DNA from: Roseomonas sp.
Lineage (GTDB): Bacteria > Pseudomonadota > Alphaproteobacteria > Acetobacterales > Acetobacteraceae
DNA: 64,000 nt
Direction of reading: 5' to 3'
Assembly: GCA_020249505.1 (NCBI GenBank)
Contig: JADCFN010000003.1
Coordinates: 186,001 to 250,000, forward strand
The notes under the pieces were generated by a model, which saw only the letters and a program-made list of their open reading frames with translations, searched no databases and had not been told where the DNA came from. The translations under genes were made by a program, and so were the position numbers. Below, in pieces: positions 50,754-60,842 of this stretch; position 1 is the first letter of the stretch; the number at the start of each line of letters is the position of its first letter.

Positions 50754-51629
50754 ATGGCCGCTTACGCCCACCCCGACGCGATTGTCAGCACCGCATGGCT
50801 TGCGGCCAATCTGGGTGACCCCAATCTCCGCATCTTCGATTGCACCACCTATCTTTTGTATGAATCCGGCACTGGCCGGCCTTATCGCATCGAAAGCGGG
50901 CGGGCTGATTACGATGCCGGCCATATCCCCGGCGCCGGGTTTCTTGATCTGCAGGGTGAGCTTTCCGATCGTTCAAGCCGCTTCAACTTCACCATGCCAG
51001 CACCCGATGATCTGGCAGCGCGGCTGGCAGCGCTCGGCATTGGGGATGGCACGCGTGTGGTGCTGTATTCGCGCAAGACCCCGCAATGGGCGACGCGGGT
51101 TTGGTGGATGATGCGCGCGATTGGCTTTGACAATGCCGCGATATTGGATGGCGGGATTGACGCCTGGGTGGCAGAAGGCCGCGCGATTGCCACCGCTGAG
51201 ACGCGTTACGCCCCCGCAACGCTACGCGCCAAGCCGCGGCCTGGCCTGTTTGTTGGGCGGGATGAAATGCTGGCCGCGATTGGTGATGGCGGCAAATGTT
51301 CCATCAATGCGCTGGCGCCCGATCTGCATAGCGGGGAAAACCCGCGCTATGGCCGACCAGGGCGCATTCCTGGCAGCGTCAATCTACCGGCGGCATCCTT
51401 GTTTGAAGCGGGCAGCTTCAAGCTGAAGGCACCGGATCAGGTGGCAGCGGCCTTTGCTGCGATTGGCGCGGATAAGGCCAAGCGCAAGCTAATCTATTGC
51501 GGTGGCGGCATTGCCGCGACCCTTGATGCCTTTCTGCTGCATCAGCTGGGGCATGAGGATATCGCGGTTTATGACGCCTCCATGAATGAATGGGCGAAGG
51601 ATGACAGCCTGCCGATGGAGGTGGGGTAA
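50754..51629 (+). CDS. sseA: 3-mercaptopyruvate/thiosulfate sulfurtransferase
   Basis: Two rhodanese domains; IESGRADYDAGHIPGAGFLDL; LIYCGGGIAATLDAFLLHQLGHEDIAVYDASMNEWAKD. Confidence 0.9.
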   Translation: MAAYAHPDAIVSTAWLAANLGDPNLRIFDCTTYLLYESGTGRPYRIESGRADYDAGHIPGAGFLDLQGELSDRSSRFNFTMPAPDDLAARLAALGIGDGTRVVLYSRKTPQWATRVWWMMRAIGFDNAAILDGGIDAWVAEGRAIATAETRYAPATLRAKPRPGLFVGRDEMLAAIGDGGKCSINALAPDLHSGENPRYGRPGRIPGSVNLPAASLFEAGSFKLKAPDQVAAAFAAIGADKAKRKLIYCGGGIAATLDAFLLHQLGHEDIAVYDASMNEWAKDDSLPMEVG

Positions 51630-51631
51630 GG

Positions 51632-52891
51632 CTACCGCGTCGCCTGCTTCAAAAATCGCAGCAGCGCCGCCAAATCCTCTGCATTATCCACGCGCTGCAC
51701 CGGCATTTTCGTCCCCGGCGTCACTACATCGGGGCCGCGCGTGAAAAGATCGCCGATGGTGGTCGCATTCCAAATGATATCACCGCGCGCCAGGCGTTCC
51801 GAATAAATATAGCCCGGCAGGGAGCCCATGCGGCGGCCGAAAATGCCATGCAGATGCGGCCCGGCCATGGGGCCGGCATCGGGCGTCAGCGCATGGCAGG
51901 CGCTACAGGCGCGAAAGACTTGCGCGCCATGCGCATCCAGCCCCGGTGGCAGGTCAGTGGTGGCGGGGGCAGCGATGGGGCCGATGGCGCGGCCGCTCAG
52001 CGCATTCCAGCGGCGTACTTGCCGATCCGCGCCGCCGGTCCATAGCAGCCGCCCATCGGGGGCGAAGGCCACGGACCAAACCGGCAGGCCCGGGCCTTCC
52101 AGCGTGTGCATCAGGCGCGCTGTCTCCACGCCCCAGATCGTCACACTCCCACCAAGGGACGCAACCGCCAGGCGCGCGCCGGCGGCATCAAGGCTGAGTG
52201 CCACGATGGGCCGCGCGCCCGCTTCCATTTCGCGCATGGCGCCATTGGGCGCGATCAGGCGCAGCACGCCATCCACGCCGCCGGCCGCGAGGCCGCCATC
52301 AGGCAGGGCAGCAAGAGCATTCAGCGGCAGGCCGACTTCGGCGATGATTCGGTTGCTGCCATTGGCGGACCACAGGCGGATGGTGCCGTCGAAGCCAGCA
52401 CTCACCAGCGTGCCATCGGGGCGGAAGGCGACGGCGTTCACATTGCCGCGATGGCCTTCCAGGATTTGCGCGCTACCATCGGCAAGGTTCCAAAGCCGCA
52501 CGGAGCCATCCCAGGCGGCCGAGGCCAAAAACCCATCGCGCGCCGCAAGCCCGGCGATCTGCCCCGTATGCCCTTCCAGGATTTGCGCGGGCGCCACGCC
52601 AAGCCCCGGCGCCCAAAGCGCGATGCGCCCGCCTTCGCCGGCGCTGGCGATCCGCCCATCGGGCAGAAGGGCCAGCGCATTGACGCTGCCGCGATGCCAG
52701 CGCGCCACCGCGCGTGCTTGGCCCGCGCTTGCGTCCCAAAGAATGACAGCGTGATCGAAACCGGCAGATACAATGTGCTGCCCATCCGGCAGGGGCAAAA
52801 CGGCGCGGACGGGGCCTCCATGGCCAGAAAGGTCCTGCGCCAGCGCGGGCGCGGCGAGGAGCAGGAAGACCCAAAAAAGCCACCGCATCAC
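51632..52891 (-). CDS. WD40-repeat protein fused to a C-terminal c-type cytochrome domain
   Basis: Signal peptide, repeated GH...V..V.F.PDG..LVSAG.DG.IRLW units, then FRACSACHALTPDAGPMAGPHLHGIFGR...GTKMPVQRV. Confidence 0.88.
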   Translation of the reverse strand: MMRWLFWVFLLLAAPALAQDLSGHGGPVRAVLPLPDGQHIVSAGFDHAVILWDASAGQARAVARWHRGSVNALALLPDGRIASAGEGGRIALWAPGLGVAPAQILEGHTGQIAGLAARDGFLASAAWDGSVRLWNLADGSAQILEGHRGNVNAVAFRPDGTLVSAGFDGTIRLWSANGSNRIIAEVGLPLNALAALPDGGLAAGGVDGVLRLIAPNGAMREMEAGARPIVALSLDAAGARLAVASLGGSVTIWGVETARLMHTLEGPGLPVWSVAFAPDGRLLWTGGADRQVRRWNALSGRAIGPIAAPATTDLPPGLDAHGAQVFRACSACHALTPDAGPMAGPHLHGIFGRRMGSLPGYIYSERLARGDIIWNATTIGDLFTRGPDVVTPGTKMPVQRVDNAEDLAALLRFLKQATR

Positions 52892-53637
52892 ATCACCACG
52901 CCGCCGCTGACATGGATGGATTGCCCGGTGATGTAGCCTGCGCCAGGGGAGGCAAGAAAGGCGATGGTCGCTGCGACATCATCGGGCGTACCAAGGCGCC
53001 TGAGGGGGATGCGCGCAGTAATTTCTTCCCATTGTGCGGCGGAAAGTGCTGCGTGGGCGCCGGGGTCTTTCCGCGTATAGCCAGGCACCACCGCATTCAC
53101 CGTGACTGTCGGCGCCCATTCAATGGCGAGGGCGCGCACCAGCGCCTCAACGGCGGCCTTGGCGGCGGCCGAGGCCGGGAAGGTCGTGACATCATTGCGG
53201 AAAAGATGCGCGACGAAGGAGGAAACCGCGATCAGGCGTGGGTCCTCACCAGCGGCCAGATGCGGCGCGGCGGCGCGGGCCAGGCGCAATAGGCTGAAGG
53301 TGATCGCCTCATGGCTTTTGGCGAAGCCGGCATCGGTCAGTGCGGCGATTTGGGTGCGATCAGCAAAGCCGGCATTGGCGACCAGCACATCAAGTCCGCC
53401 GAGTGCGGCGACGCTTTCCGCCACCAGCCGCGCTGGGGCTTCGGCTTCGGTGAAATCGCCGAAGGCTTCCGCAACTTCCGCGCCCTTTTCTCGCGCGGTG
53501 GCGGCAACGCGCGCCAGGGCTTCGTGATTGGCCCTGGTGTGCAGCATCAGCGCCACGTCGGGGCCAGCGAAGGCGCGGGCCGTCGCCGCACCTATGCCGC
53601 TCGCTGCCCCGGTGATCAGAATACGTCTTGCCGCCAT
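52888..53637 (-). CDS. SDR family oxidoreductase
   Basis: RRILITGAASGIGAATARAFAG; SAAAKAAVEALVRALAIEWAPTVTVNAVVPGYTRKD (lacks the usual YxxxK Tyr). Confidence 0.88.
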   Translation of the reverse strand: MAARRILITGAASGIGAATARAFAGPDVALMLHTRANHEALARVAATAREKGAEVAEAFGDFTEAEAPARLVAESVAALGGLDVLVANAGFADRTQIAALTDAGFAKSHEAITFSLLRLARAAAPHLAAGEDPRLIAVSSFVAHLFRNDVTTFPASAAAKAAVEALVRALAIEWAPTVTVNAVVPGYTRKDPGAHAALSAAQWEEITARIPLRRLGTPDDVAATIAFLASPGAGYITGQSIHVSGGVVM

Positions 53638-53747
53638 GGTCCCGCGCCTTTCCTGTTTGGGGGCAGGATAAGCCAGCGCGGCGGCATTGCCAGCCCCGCC
53701 CGCGCGCCCCATCCTGCCCCGCAATCAATCATCCAAGGGAATGCCAG

Positions 53748-54758
53748 ATGACATTGACCGTGCTTGAACCGGAAGGGCTCTATCCCGAGACGGATTTGGA
53801 ACAGCGCATCATGGGGCCAGGCGTGCGCATCCTGCAGGGGGCATGTAAGGCATCCCTCGCGGAATTGCCGGATGAGCTCTGCCAGCAGGCGGAAGGGCTC
53901 ATGACGCTGCGCATGGCTGTCCCCGCCGATCAGATTGCGCGTTTCCCAAAGCTCAAGGTCGTGATCCGCATGGGCGTTGGGTATGACCGGGTGGATCGCG
54001 CGGCCTGCGCGGCGCGCGGCATCAAGGTCTGCAACGTGCCGGATTACGGCACGCAGGAAGTGGCGGAATTCGCGGTGCTGATGGCGCTTGGGCTGCGGCG
54101 GGGCTTGACGCTGTATCATGATACGCAGCGCGGCCCGAACCCGGCGAAATGGGCGGTGATGCCGCACCCCGCCGTGCGCCGGCAGGATGTGCAGACCTTC
54201 GGCATATTGGGCCTTGGGCGCATCGGCACGGCCGCTGCCTTGCGCGCCAAGGCGCTGGGCTATCGCGTGGTGTTTTACGATCCGGCGTTGCCCAATGGGT
54301 CAGACCGCGCGATTGGCGTCACACGTTGCCGCACCATGGATGAAATGCTCGCGCAAGCCGATGTGCTTTCCATCCATTGCCCGCTGACCCGTAAAACGCG
54401 GGGTTTGATTGGGGAGCGTGAATTGCGCCTGCTGCCGAAGGATGCCGTGGTGGTGAATACGGCGCGCGGCCCCATTCTGGATATTGATGCATTGGAGCGT
54501 GTGTTGCGCGATGGGCATGTCGCGGCGGCAGGGCTTGATGTGATCCCGGTGGAACCGCCGGTGGAGCCCGTGCCATCGCTCCTGCAAGCCTATCGCAACA
54601 AGGAAGAATGGCTGGCGGGGCGGCTGATCATCACGCCGCATATCGCCTTCCACACGCCGCAAGCCTGGGATGATATTCGCCTGAAAAGTGCTGAGACCAT
54701 GCGCGACGTTCTGGTGGAAGGCTTGAACACCAATGTCATCCCGCCTGACTCCGATTAA
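53748..54758 (+). CDS. D-isomer-specific 2-hydroxyacid dehydrogenase (C-terminal-binding-protein-like)
   Basis: VRRQDVQTFGILGLGRIGTAAALRAKALGYRVVFYDP; NTARGPILDIDALERVL. Confidence 0.9.
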   Translation: MTLTVLEPEGLYPETDLEQRIMGPGVRILQGACKASLAELPDELCQQAEGLMTLRMAVPADQIARFPKLKVVIRMGVGYDRVDRAACAARGIKVCNVPDYGTQEVAEFAVLMALGLRRGLTLYHDTQRGPNPAKWAVMPHPAVRRQDVQTFGILGLGRIGTAAALRAKALGYRVVFYDPALPNGSDRAIGVTRCRTMDEMLAQADVLSIHCPLTRKTRGLIGERELRLLPKDAVVVNTARGPILDIDALERVLRDGHVAAAGLDVIPVEPPVEPVPSLLQAYRNKEEWLAGRLIITPHIAFHTPQAWDDIRLKSAETMRDVLVEGLNTNVIPPDSD

Positions 54759-54822
54759 TTGGGCGGGCTGATTTCCGGGCGGGCCAGGGCTATATGGTTC
54801 GGCAAAAGACAGGGGGTTTCCG

Positions 54823-55866
54823 ATGAATAGACGCACCATGCTGGCCGCGCCCTTGGCCGCGCCATTGCTCGCCGCCGCCACCGCCGCCCAGGCCCAGGCG
54901 GCGCTGGTGACCGAGGAATTCATGATCCCCGCCGGTGATGCGGGGATTGAACTGTTCCTGCGCAACAAGCGCCCGGAAAACCCGACGGCCTTCTCCCCCG
55001 CGCGGACAGTGCTGTTCGTGCATGATGCGACCTATCCGGCGCATACGGCGTTTGATCTGCCGCTCGGTGGCTTGTCCTGGATGGATTACATCGCGGGGCA
55101 GGGGTTTGATGTTTGGTGCCTGGATATTCGCGGCTATGGCCGCAGCACCCGTCCCCCGGAAATGAGCCAACCGCCAGAGGCCAATCCGCCCATCGTGCGG
55201 GGCGATACGGCGGTGAAGGATATTGCCACCGCAGCCGCCTTCATTCGCGAAAGGCGGAATGTGGCGAAGCTGGTGCATATCGGCTGGTCCTGGGGCAGCA
55301 CGCTGATGGGCCGCTTCGCCGCCGATAACCCCGCTTTGGTGGAGCGCCTGGTGCTATTCGCGCCGCCCTGGCTGCGCGATGGGCCGAGCCTCGCTGCCGG
55401 CCCCGCCGCCGCGACCCTTGGCGCCTATCGTACCGTGACGCAGGCGCAGGCGCGTGAACGCTGGATGACGGGCGTGCCGGAAGGCAAACGCGCCGGCCTG
55501 ATCCCGCCCGGCTGGTTTGAACATTGGGCCGGCGTGACCTGGGCGACCGATCCGGAAGGCATGCGGCGCAACCCGCAGACGCTGCGCGCGCCGAATGGTG
55601 TGCTGCTGGATAGCCGCGAATATGGCCAGGCAGGCCGGCCCTTTTGGGACCCCGCCAAGGTCACGGCACCTACGCTTTTGGTGGTGGCGGAATGGGACCG
55701 CGATACACCGCCCAGCATGGCGCTTGCGATCTTCCCGTTGCTGACGGATAGCCCCGGCAAGCGTCTGGTGGTGCTGGGGGAAGGCACGCATACGATCCTG
55801 ATGGAACGCAATCGCGGCGCACTGTTTCAGGCGGTGCAGGGCTTCCTGGCGGAAGCTTCTGCCTGA
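54823..55866 (+). CDS. Alpha/beta hydrolase with signal peptide
   Basis: VLFVHDATYPAHTAFDLP...FDVWCLDIRGYGRSTRP...HIGWSWGSTLMGRFAADNP. Confidence 0.85.
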   Translation: MNRRTMLAAPLAAPLLAAATAAQAQAALVTEEFMIPAGDAGIELFLRNKRPENPTAFSPARTVLFVHDATYPAHTAFDLPLGGLSWMDYIAGQGFDVWCLDIRGYGRSTRPPEMSQPPEANPPIVRGDTAVKDIATAAAFIRERRNVAKLVHIGWSWGSTLMGRFAADNPALVERLVLFAPPWLRDGPSLAAGPAAATLGAYRTVTQAQARERWMTGVPEGKRAGLIPPGWFEHWAGVTWATDPEGMRRNPQTLRAPNGVLLDSREYGQAGRPFWDPAKVTAPTLLVVAEWDRDTPPSMALAIFPLLTDSPGKRLVVLGEGTHTILMERNRGALFQAVQGFLAEASA

Positions 55867-55925
55867 CCCCGCGTTTTGCCCCGCACCATGCTAAATCCTG
55901 TTTGAACGAATCGGAGAGCTACCCC

Positions 55926-56936
55926 ATGTCCAAACCCACCCCCTCGTCCGGCCTGGTGGTTGATCGCAACCTCGCGCTTGAACTGGTGCGCGTGACGGAA
56001 GCCGCGGCACTCGCAGCCTCCCGCTGGATTGGCCGGGGCGACAAGAACGCCGCCGATGGCGCCGCGGTGGAAGCCATGCGCAAGGCCTTTGATACAGTCG
56101 CCATCACCGGCACGGTCGTGATCGGCGAAGGCGAGATGGATGAGGCGCCGATGCTTTATATCGGCGAAAAGGTCGGGCTTTACGCCAAGGCCGGCGGCGG
56201 TCCGGAAGTGGATATTGCGGTGGACCCGCTGGAGGGTACGTCCATCACCGCCAAGGGCGGGCCGAATGCGATTGCGACTGTGGCGCTGGCGGAAAAGGGC
56301 GGCTTTTTGCATGCGCCGGATATCTATATGGACAAGCTCGCGGTCGGGCCTGGCCTGCCGGACGGCATTGTGGATCTGGATGCGAAGCCCGAGGAAAACC
56401 TCCGCGAATTGGCGCGCGCCAAGAAATGCGAGATTGGCGATTTGATGGTCTGCACGCTGGATCGTGACCGGCATAAGGAAATGATCCGCGCCTGCCGCGC
56501 GGCTGGTGCGCGCATCATGCTGCTGGGCGATGGTGATGTCTCCGGCGTTATTGCCGTCAGCCAGCCGGAAGCGGGCGTGGATATCTATATGGGCTCGGGC
56601 GGCGCGCCTGAAGGTGTGTTGGCTGCGGCGGCGCTGCGCTGCATTGGTGGGCAGATGCAAGGCCGGCTGATGTTCGAAAATGAGGAACAGATCGCGCGTG
56701 CGCTTTCCATGCGCATCACCGATCCCCACCGCAAATACAGTGTCGAGGAAATGGCCAAGGGCGATGTGATGTTCGCGGCCACGGGCGTGACAAGCGGCGC
56801 CATGTTGCGCGGTGTGCGGCGTTTTGCGGGTGGTGCTTACACGCATTCCATCGTCATGCGGTCCAAATCCGGCACGGTGCGCTATGTGGAAGGGCATCAT
56901 AATTTCGCGCGCAAGCCCAGCGCCTTCATCGCTTGA
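55926..56936 (+). CDS. glpX: Class II fructose-1,6-bisphosphatase
   Basis: ALAASRWIGRGDKNAADGAAVEAMRKAFDTVAITGTVVIGEGEMDEAPMLYIGEKVG; AVDPLEGTSITAKGGPNAIA. Confidence 0.95.
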   Translation: MSKPTPSSGLVVDRNLALELVRVTEAAALAASRWIGRGDKNAADGAAVEAMRKAFDTVAITGTVVIGEGEMDEAPMLYIGEKVGLYAKAGGGPEVDIAVDPLEGTSITAKGGPNAIATVALAEKGGFLHAPDIYMDKLAVGPGLPDGIVDLDAKPEENLRELARAKKCEIGDLMVCTLDRDRHKEMIRACRAAGARIMLLGDGDVSGVIAVSQPEAGVDIYMGSGGAPEGVLAAAALRCIGGQMQGRLMFENEEQIARALSMRITDPHRKYSVEEMAKGDVMFAATGVTSGAMLRGVRRFAGGAYTHSIVMRSKSGTVRYVEGHHNFARKPSAFIA

Positions 56937-56954
56937 TCAGGGCGCGCCTATTTC

Positions 56955-58736
56955 ATGGATGATAGCGCGCTGACAGGACCCGTATTGGGTGTCACGCGCA
57001 GCCTGACAGGGCGAAGCTGGCAGTGGCGCGCAGGCGATGCGCGGATCGGCCTTGGCATCGCGCAACGGCTTGAATTGCCGGAGATGCTGGGGCGCTTGCT
57101 CGCGGCGCGCGGCATTGGTCTTGATGATGCGGCGGATTTTCTGGAGCCGAAGCTGCGCGCGCTGATGCCAGATCCGTCGCGGTTGGCGGATATGGAAGCG
57201 GCGGCGGATCGCATTGCGGTTGCGGTGCGGAGCGGCGAACATGTCGCGGTATTCGGCGATTATGATGTGGATGGCGCCTGCGCTGGCGCGCTGATGACAC
57301 GCTTTCTGCGTGATCTTGGCTGCCAAGTCACACCTTACGTGCCGGATCGCATCAAGGAAGGCTATGGGCCGAATGCGCCGGCGATTGAAGCCCTTTGCGA
57401 TGCCGGCGCTTCACTGATCATTTGCGTGGATTGCGGCATTGCGGCGGGTGCCGCCCTGGCTGCGGCAGATGGCCGTGCTGATGTTGTGGTGCTGGATCAC
57501 CACAAGGCCGAGGGCGCGCTGCCAGCGGTGCTCGCTGTGGTCAATCCCAATCGGTTGGATTGCCCATCGGGCTTGCAGCATATCTGCGCGGCGGCGGTGG
57601 CGTTTCTGGCGGCAACGGCAAGTTTGCGCGTGTTGCGTCGCGCTGGATGGTTCACGCGCCGGAAGGAACCTGATTTGCTTGCGCTGCTGGATATCGTCGC
57701 GCTGGCGACGGTGTGTGATGTCATGCCGCTTACGGGGTTTAATCGCGCCCTGGTGGCGCAGGGGTTGAAGGTATTGGCCAAGCGCGGGCGGATTGGGCTG
57801 GCGGCGCTGTTGGATGTTGCCGGGCAGAAGGATATGCCAAGCGCGCATACGCTTGGCTTCATGCTCGGGCCGCGCATCAATGCCTCTGGCCGTATTGCGG
57901 AAGCGGATTTGGGCTTGCGCCTTTTGCTTTCGGAAGATGCGATTGAAGCGCGCGCCATGGCGGAAAAATTGGATGAGGTGAATAAGCGCCGGCAGGAAGT
58001 GGAAGGCGATATGCTGGGCACGGCGATGGCGATGGCGGAAGCGCAGGTCAAGGCGGGCCATGCCGTGCTGCTGATTGCGGCAGAGGGTTGGCACCCCGGC
58101 GTGGTTGGTATTGTCGCAGGCCGCGTCAAGGAAAAATTCAATCGCCCCGCCTGTGTCGCTGGCATTACGGGAGGCCTCGCCAAGGGCTCAGGCCGATCCG
58201 TCACGGGCATTGATCTTGGCACCGCGATCATCGCCGCGCGAGAGATGGGCTTGCTTGAGACCGGCGGCGGGCATCCGATGGCAGCAGGATTTTCCTATAA
58301 TGCCGCGAAAGGCGAAGCCTTCCACGCCTTTTTGGAAGAACGGCTTGCCCATGCCGCACGGCTGCCGAGTGCGGCGGATTTATTGGTGGAAGGTGCGCTG
58401 ACGGTCGCCGCCGCCACCACGGCCTTGGCCAAGGATATCACGCGCCTGGCGCCCTTTGGCGCCGGCAATGAAGAACCCATCTTCGCCCTGTCGCGCGCAC
58501 GTGTGGTGAAAGCGGATCGCATCGGTAAGGAAGGCGCTACAATCCGCGCCTTTGTGGAAGGCGAAGGCGGCGGGCGGCTGAAGACAATCTGCTTCCGCGC
58601 CAAGGAAGGCCCGCTCGCTGAAGCTTTGCTCTCGCCTGACCGTACGCCCTTGCATCTCTGTGGTCATTTGCGCGCGGAAAGCTGGAACGGTGATGTGAGC
58701 GTCGGGTTTCAGATTGTGGATGCGGCGCGGGTCTAA
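56955..58736 (+). CDS. recJ: Single-stranded-DNA-specific exonuclease RecJ
   Basis: VAVFGDYDVDGACAGALMTRFL; VVVLDHHKAEGALPAVLAVVNPNRLD; LGPRINASGRI; GGGHPMAAGFS. Confidence 0.96.
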   Translation: MDDSALTGPVLGVTRSLTGRSWQWRAGDARIGLGIAQRLELPEMLGRLLAARGIGLDDAADFLEPKLRALMPDPSRLADMEAAADRIAVAVRSGEHVAVFGDYDVDGACAGALMTRFLRDLGCQVTPYVPDRIKEGYGPNAPAIEALCDAGASLIICVDCGIAAGAALAAADGRADVVVLDHHKAEGALPAVLAVVNPNRLDCPSGLQHICAAAVAFLAATASLRVLRRAGWFTRRKEPDLLALLDIVALATVCDVMPLTGFNRALVAQGLKVLAKRGRIGLAALLDVAGQKDMPSAHTLGFMLGPRINASGRIAEADLGLRLLLSEDAIEARAMAEKLDEVNKRRQEVEGDMLGTAMAMAEAQVKAGHAVLLIAAEGWHPGVVGIVAGRVKEKFNRPACVAGITGGLAKGSGRSVTGIDLGTAIIAAREMGLLETGGGHPMAAGFSYNAAKGEAFHAFLEERLAHAARLPSAADLLVEGALTVAAATTALAKDITRLAPFGAGNEEPIFALSRARVVKADRIGKEGATIRAFVEGEGGGRLKTICFRAKEGPLAEALLSPDRTPLHLCGHLRAESWNGDVSVGFQIVDAARV

Positions 58737-58747
58737 CGCGGCGTGTG

Positions 58748-59824
58748 TCAATGCTGCGGCCAGGCAATCGGCGGCACGCGCGTCAGCGGTATCTGCGCCA
58801 CGCTCACCACCCCATTTTGCAGCGCGATGGGAATTTCCGCGACGGGCGGGCCACCATCTTGCGGCCGGCGCGTCAGCAGCCCAACGGCGAATTTCGTGCC
58901 ATCCAGTGCGCGCCGCTGAATAAGACCGGACCGCGCGAGCGAATCCAGCGCGGCGTTGGGATTTGTCACGGAAAGCGTCCCCCCCAAGGCTGGTTGCAAA
59001 GCGGGGTCGAGCCGCGCGGAAAGCCTGACGCCGGCATCCAAATCCCCCCAGGCCAGGCGCAATTGGCTGACATCCAGCTTGCCATCCGAAGCGCGCCAGG
59101 CATTCAATTGTTCCCGCAGGCTCGGCAGCGGCAACACGTTGCCATAAAGCGCGCCGTTGAATTCAAGCCGGGCGAGCCTTGGGCCGAGGCCGGCAAGCGC
59201 TGGTGTGCGAAGCCAGGCTTGCGGCAGGGAAGCGTCTTCGGCCGCGAATTGCAGCGTCAGCGCCGCTTCGGCCGAGCGAGTCCAATTCGCATCCATGCCG
59301 AGCTGCTGCACGCTCAGCACGCCATCGGGGGTTTGCGCCACCATGCCTTGCAGCAGCGCATTGGCCCGGCGCGGCGGCTGGCCCATTTCAAGCGGCAGCA
59401 ACGCCTTGAAGCTGGTCGCGGTGAAGGGGATTTGCGTGGTGCCGATGCGCAGCGCCTGTTGGCCTGTTGCTTCCAGGTGCAGCGCACCGGGCAAGGGAAG
59501 GGGGGTGGTCAGTGTCAGCGCCTCAGCCGCCCAGCCCAGGCCCTGGCCGGAGGCCTCATCACCTGGGCTTTCGATGGAAAGGCGCGGGATGGAAAGCCGC
59601 GCGGCAAAGGGCCAACCGCTGCGTTCCGGCGTTTCGTGGCGGATGCTCCAGCCCTGGGCGCGGTGCTTGATCACCCAATCGCTGAAGCCTTCCGCCAGCG
59701 CACCAGTGCTCCAGCGCCAAAGCAGGCTTTGGCCAGCCACCAGCGCAGCGAGCAAGACCAGCGCGCCGAACAGAAAACGCCCAAGCAAGGGCGCGCGCGG
59801 GGGTTTGGATGGCTTGGCGTTCAT
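58748..59824 (-). CDS. DUF2125 domain-containing protein
   Basis: N-terminal TM anchor, HETPERSGWPFAARLSIPRLSIESPG...; next to recJ. Confidence 0.75.
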   Translation of the reverse strand: MNAKPSKPPRAPLLGRFLFGALVLLAALVAGQSLLWRWSTGALAEGFSDWVIKHRAQGWSIRHETPERSGWPFAARLSIPRLSIESPGDEASGQGLGWAAEALTLTTPLPLPGALHLEATGQQALRIGTTQIPFTATSFKALLPLEMGQPPRRANALLQGMVAQTPDGVLSVQQLGMDANWTRSAEAALTLQFAAEDASLPQAWLRTPALAGLGPRLARLEFNGALYGNVLPLPSLREQLNAWRASDGKLDVSQLRLAWGDLDAGVRLSARLDPALQPALGGTLSVTNPNAALDSLARSGLIQRRALDGTKFAVGLLTRRPQDGGPPVAEIPIALQNGVVSVAQIPLTRVPPIAWPQH

Positions 59825-59862
59825 GCTGCGCGCCGATATAGCGGGATTTGGATGCGCCCGCC

Positions 59863-60426
59863 ATGACAACCGATATCGCAGCACTCCTCGCCCCTGATGG
59901 GGATTTTTATGTCTTTGCCTATGGTTCGCTGATCTGGCGGCCAGGCTTTGACCATGCCGCGCGCCATCCGGCGCTGCTGCGCGGCTTTCACCGGCGCTTT
60001 TGTCTTTGGAGCCACCGGTATCGCGGCACGCCGGAACGCCCAGGGCTGGTTTTGGGCTTGGATCGCGGCGGCGCCTGCCGCGGTGCCGTGTTTCGCGTGC
60101 CAGGCCGCGCGGCGGCGGAGACGCTGGCCTATCTGGATGCGCGCGAATTGCCGGATGGGGGAGAGGTTGTCTATCGCCGCTGTCTTTTGCCGTTGACACT
60201 GCTGGATCATGGGCGACGCGTGCCGGCCATAGCCTATGTCGCGAACCGTGCCTGCCGGCTTTATTGCGGCAAGCAACCGGCCGAGGTTTTGGCGCGCGCC
60301 ATTGATACGGGCCATGGGCAGATGGGATCGAACCGGGATTATCTGTTCAATACGCTCGATCATTTGGGCGAAATGGGCGTGCGTGATCGTGGGTTGGAGG
60401 CAATTGCGGCGCTGGTTCGCCGTTAG
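59863..60426 (+). CDS. Gamma-glutamylcyclotransferase, ChaC family
   Basis: FYVFAYGSLIWRPGFDHAARHPALLRGFHRRFCLWSHRYRGTPERPGLVLGLDRGGACRG. Confidence 0.93.
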   Translation: MTTDIAALLAPDGDFYVFAYGSLIWRPGFDHAARHPALLRGFHRRFCLWSHRYRGTPERPGLVLGLDRGGACRGAVFRVPGRAAAETLAYLDARELPDGGEVVYRRCLLPLTLLDHGRRVPAIAYVANRACRLYCGKQPAEVLARAIDTGHGQMGSNRDYLFNTLDHLGEMGVRDRGLEAIAALVRR

Positions 60427-60491
60427 CGCGCCCTGTAGCCTGATCCGTGGAAATGGATCAGGCTGATTCGGAACTAGGGAAGGACAGGATC

Positions 60492-60830
60492 ATGGCCCTG
60501 CAACGCATGGTACTTGAAATTGGCATGGGCACCGATATTCGCGGCGCGGATTACACCAAGGCAGCGGTGCGGGCACTTCGCGATGCCCTTTGGCATAATT
60601 CACTCACCATCGGTGCCGCCGTTGGTCAGGATGTGGATGCCATGCAGGTTGAAGTGCTGATCGGCGTGCCGAAGCCCGATCTGGTGGATAAGGACCAGGT
60701 GCTTGCCATTCTGCCGCATGGCACCGGCACGGTGACGCTGGTGGAAGGTGGGCTCGAGATTCCGAATGATGAGGGCACCAATAGCACCGTGATCGCCAAT
60801 TGCTGCGCCATTGTGCGGCTGGATGTGTGA
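60492..60830 (+). CDS. Lin0512 family protein (copy 1)
   Basis: MALQRMVLEIGMGTDIRGADYTKAAVRALRDALWHNSLT...MQVEVLIGVPKPDLVDKDQVLAILPHG. Confidence 0.85.
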   Translation: MALQRMVLEIGMGTDIRGADYTKAAVRALRDALWHNSLTIGAAVGQDVDAMQVEVLIGVPKPDLVDKDQVLAILPHGTGTVTLVEGGLEIPNDEGTNSTVIANCCAIVRLDV

Positions 60831-60842
60831 GGGAGACCGATA

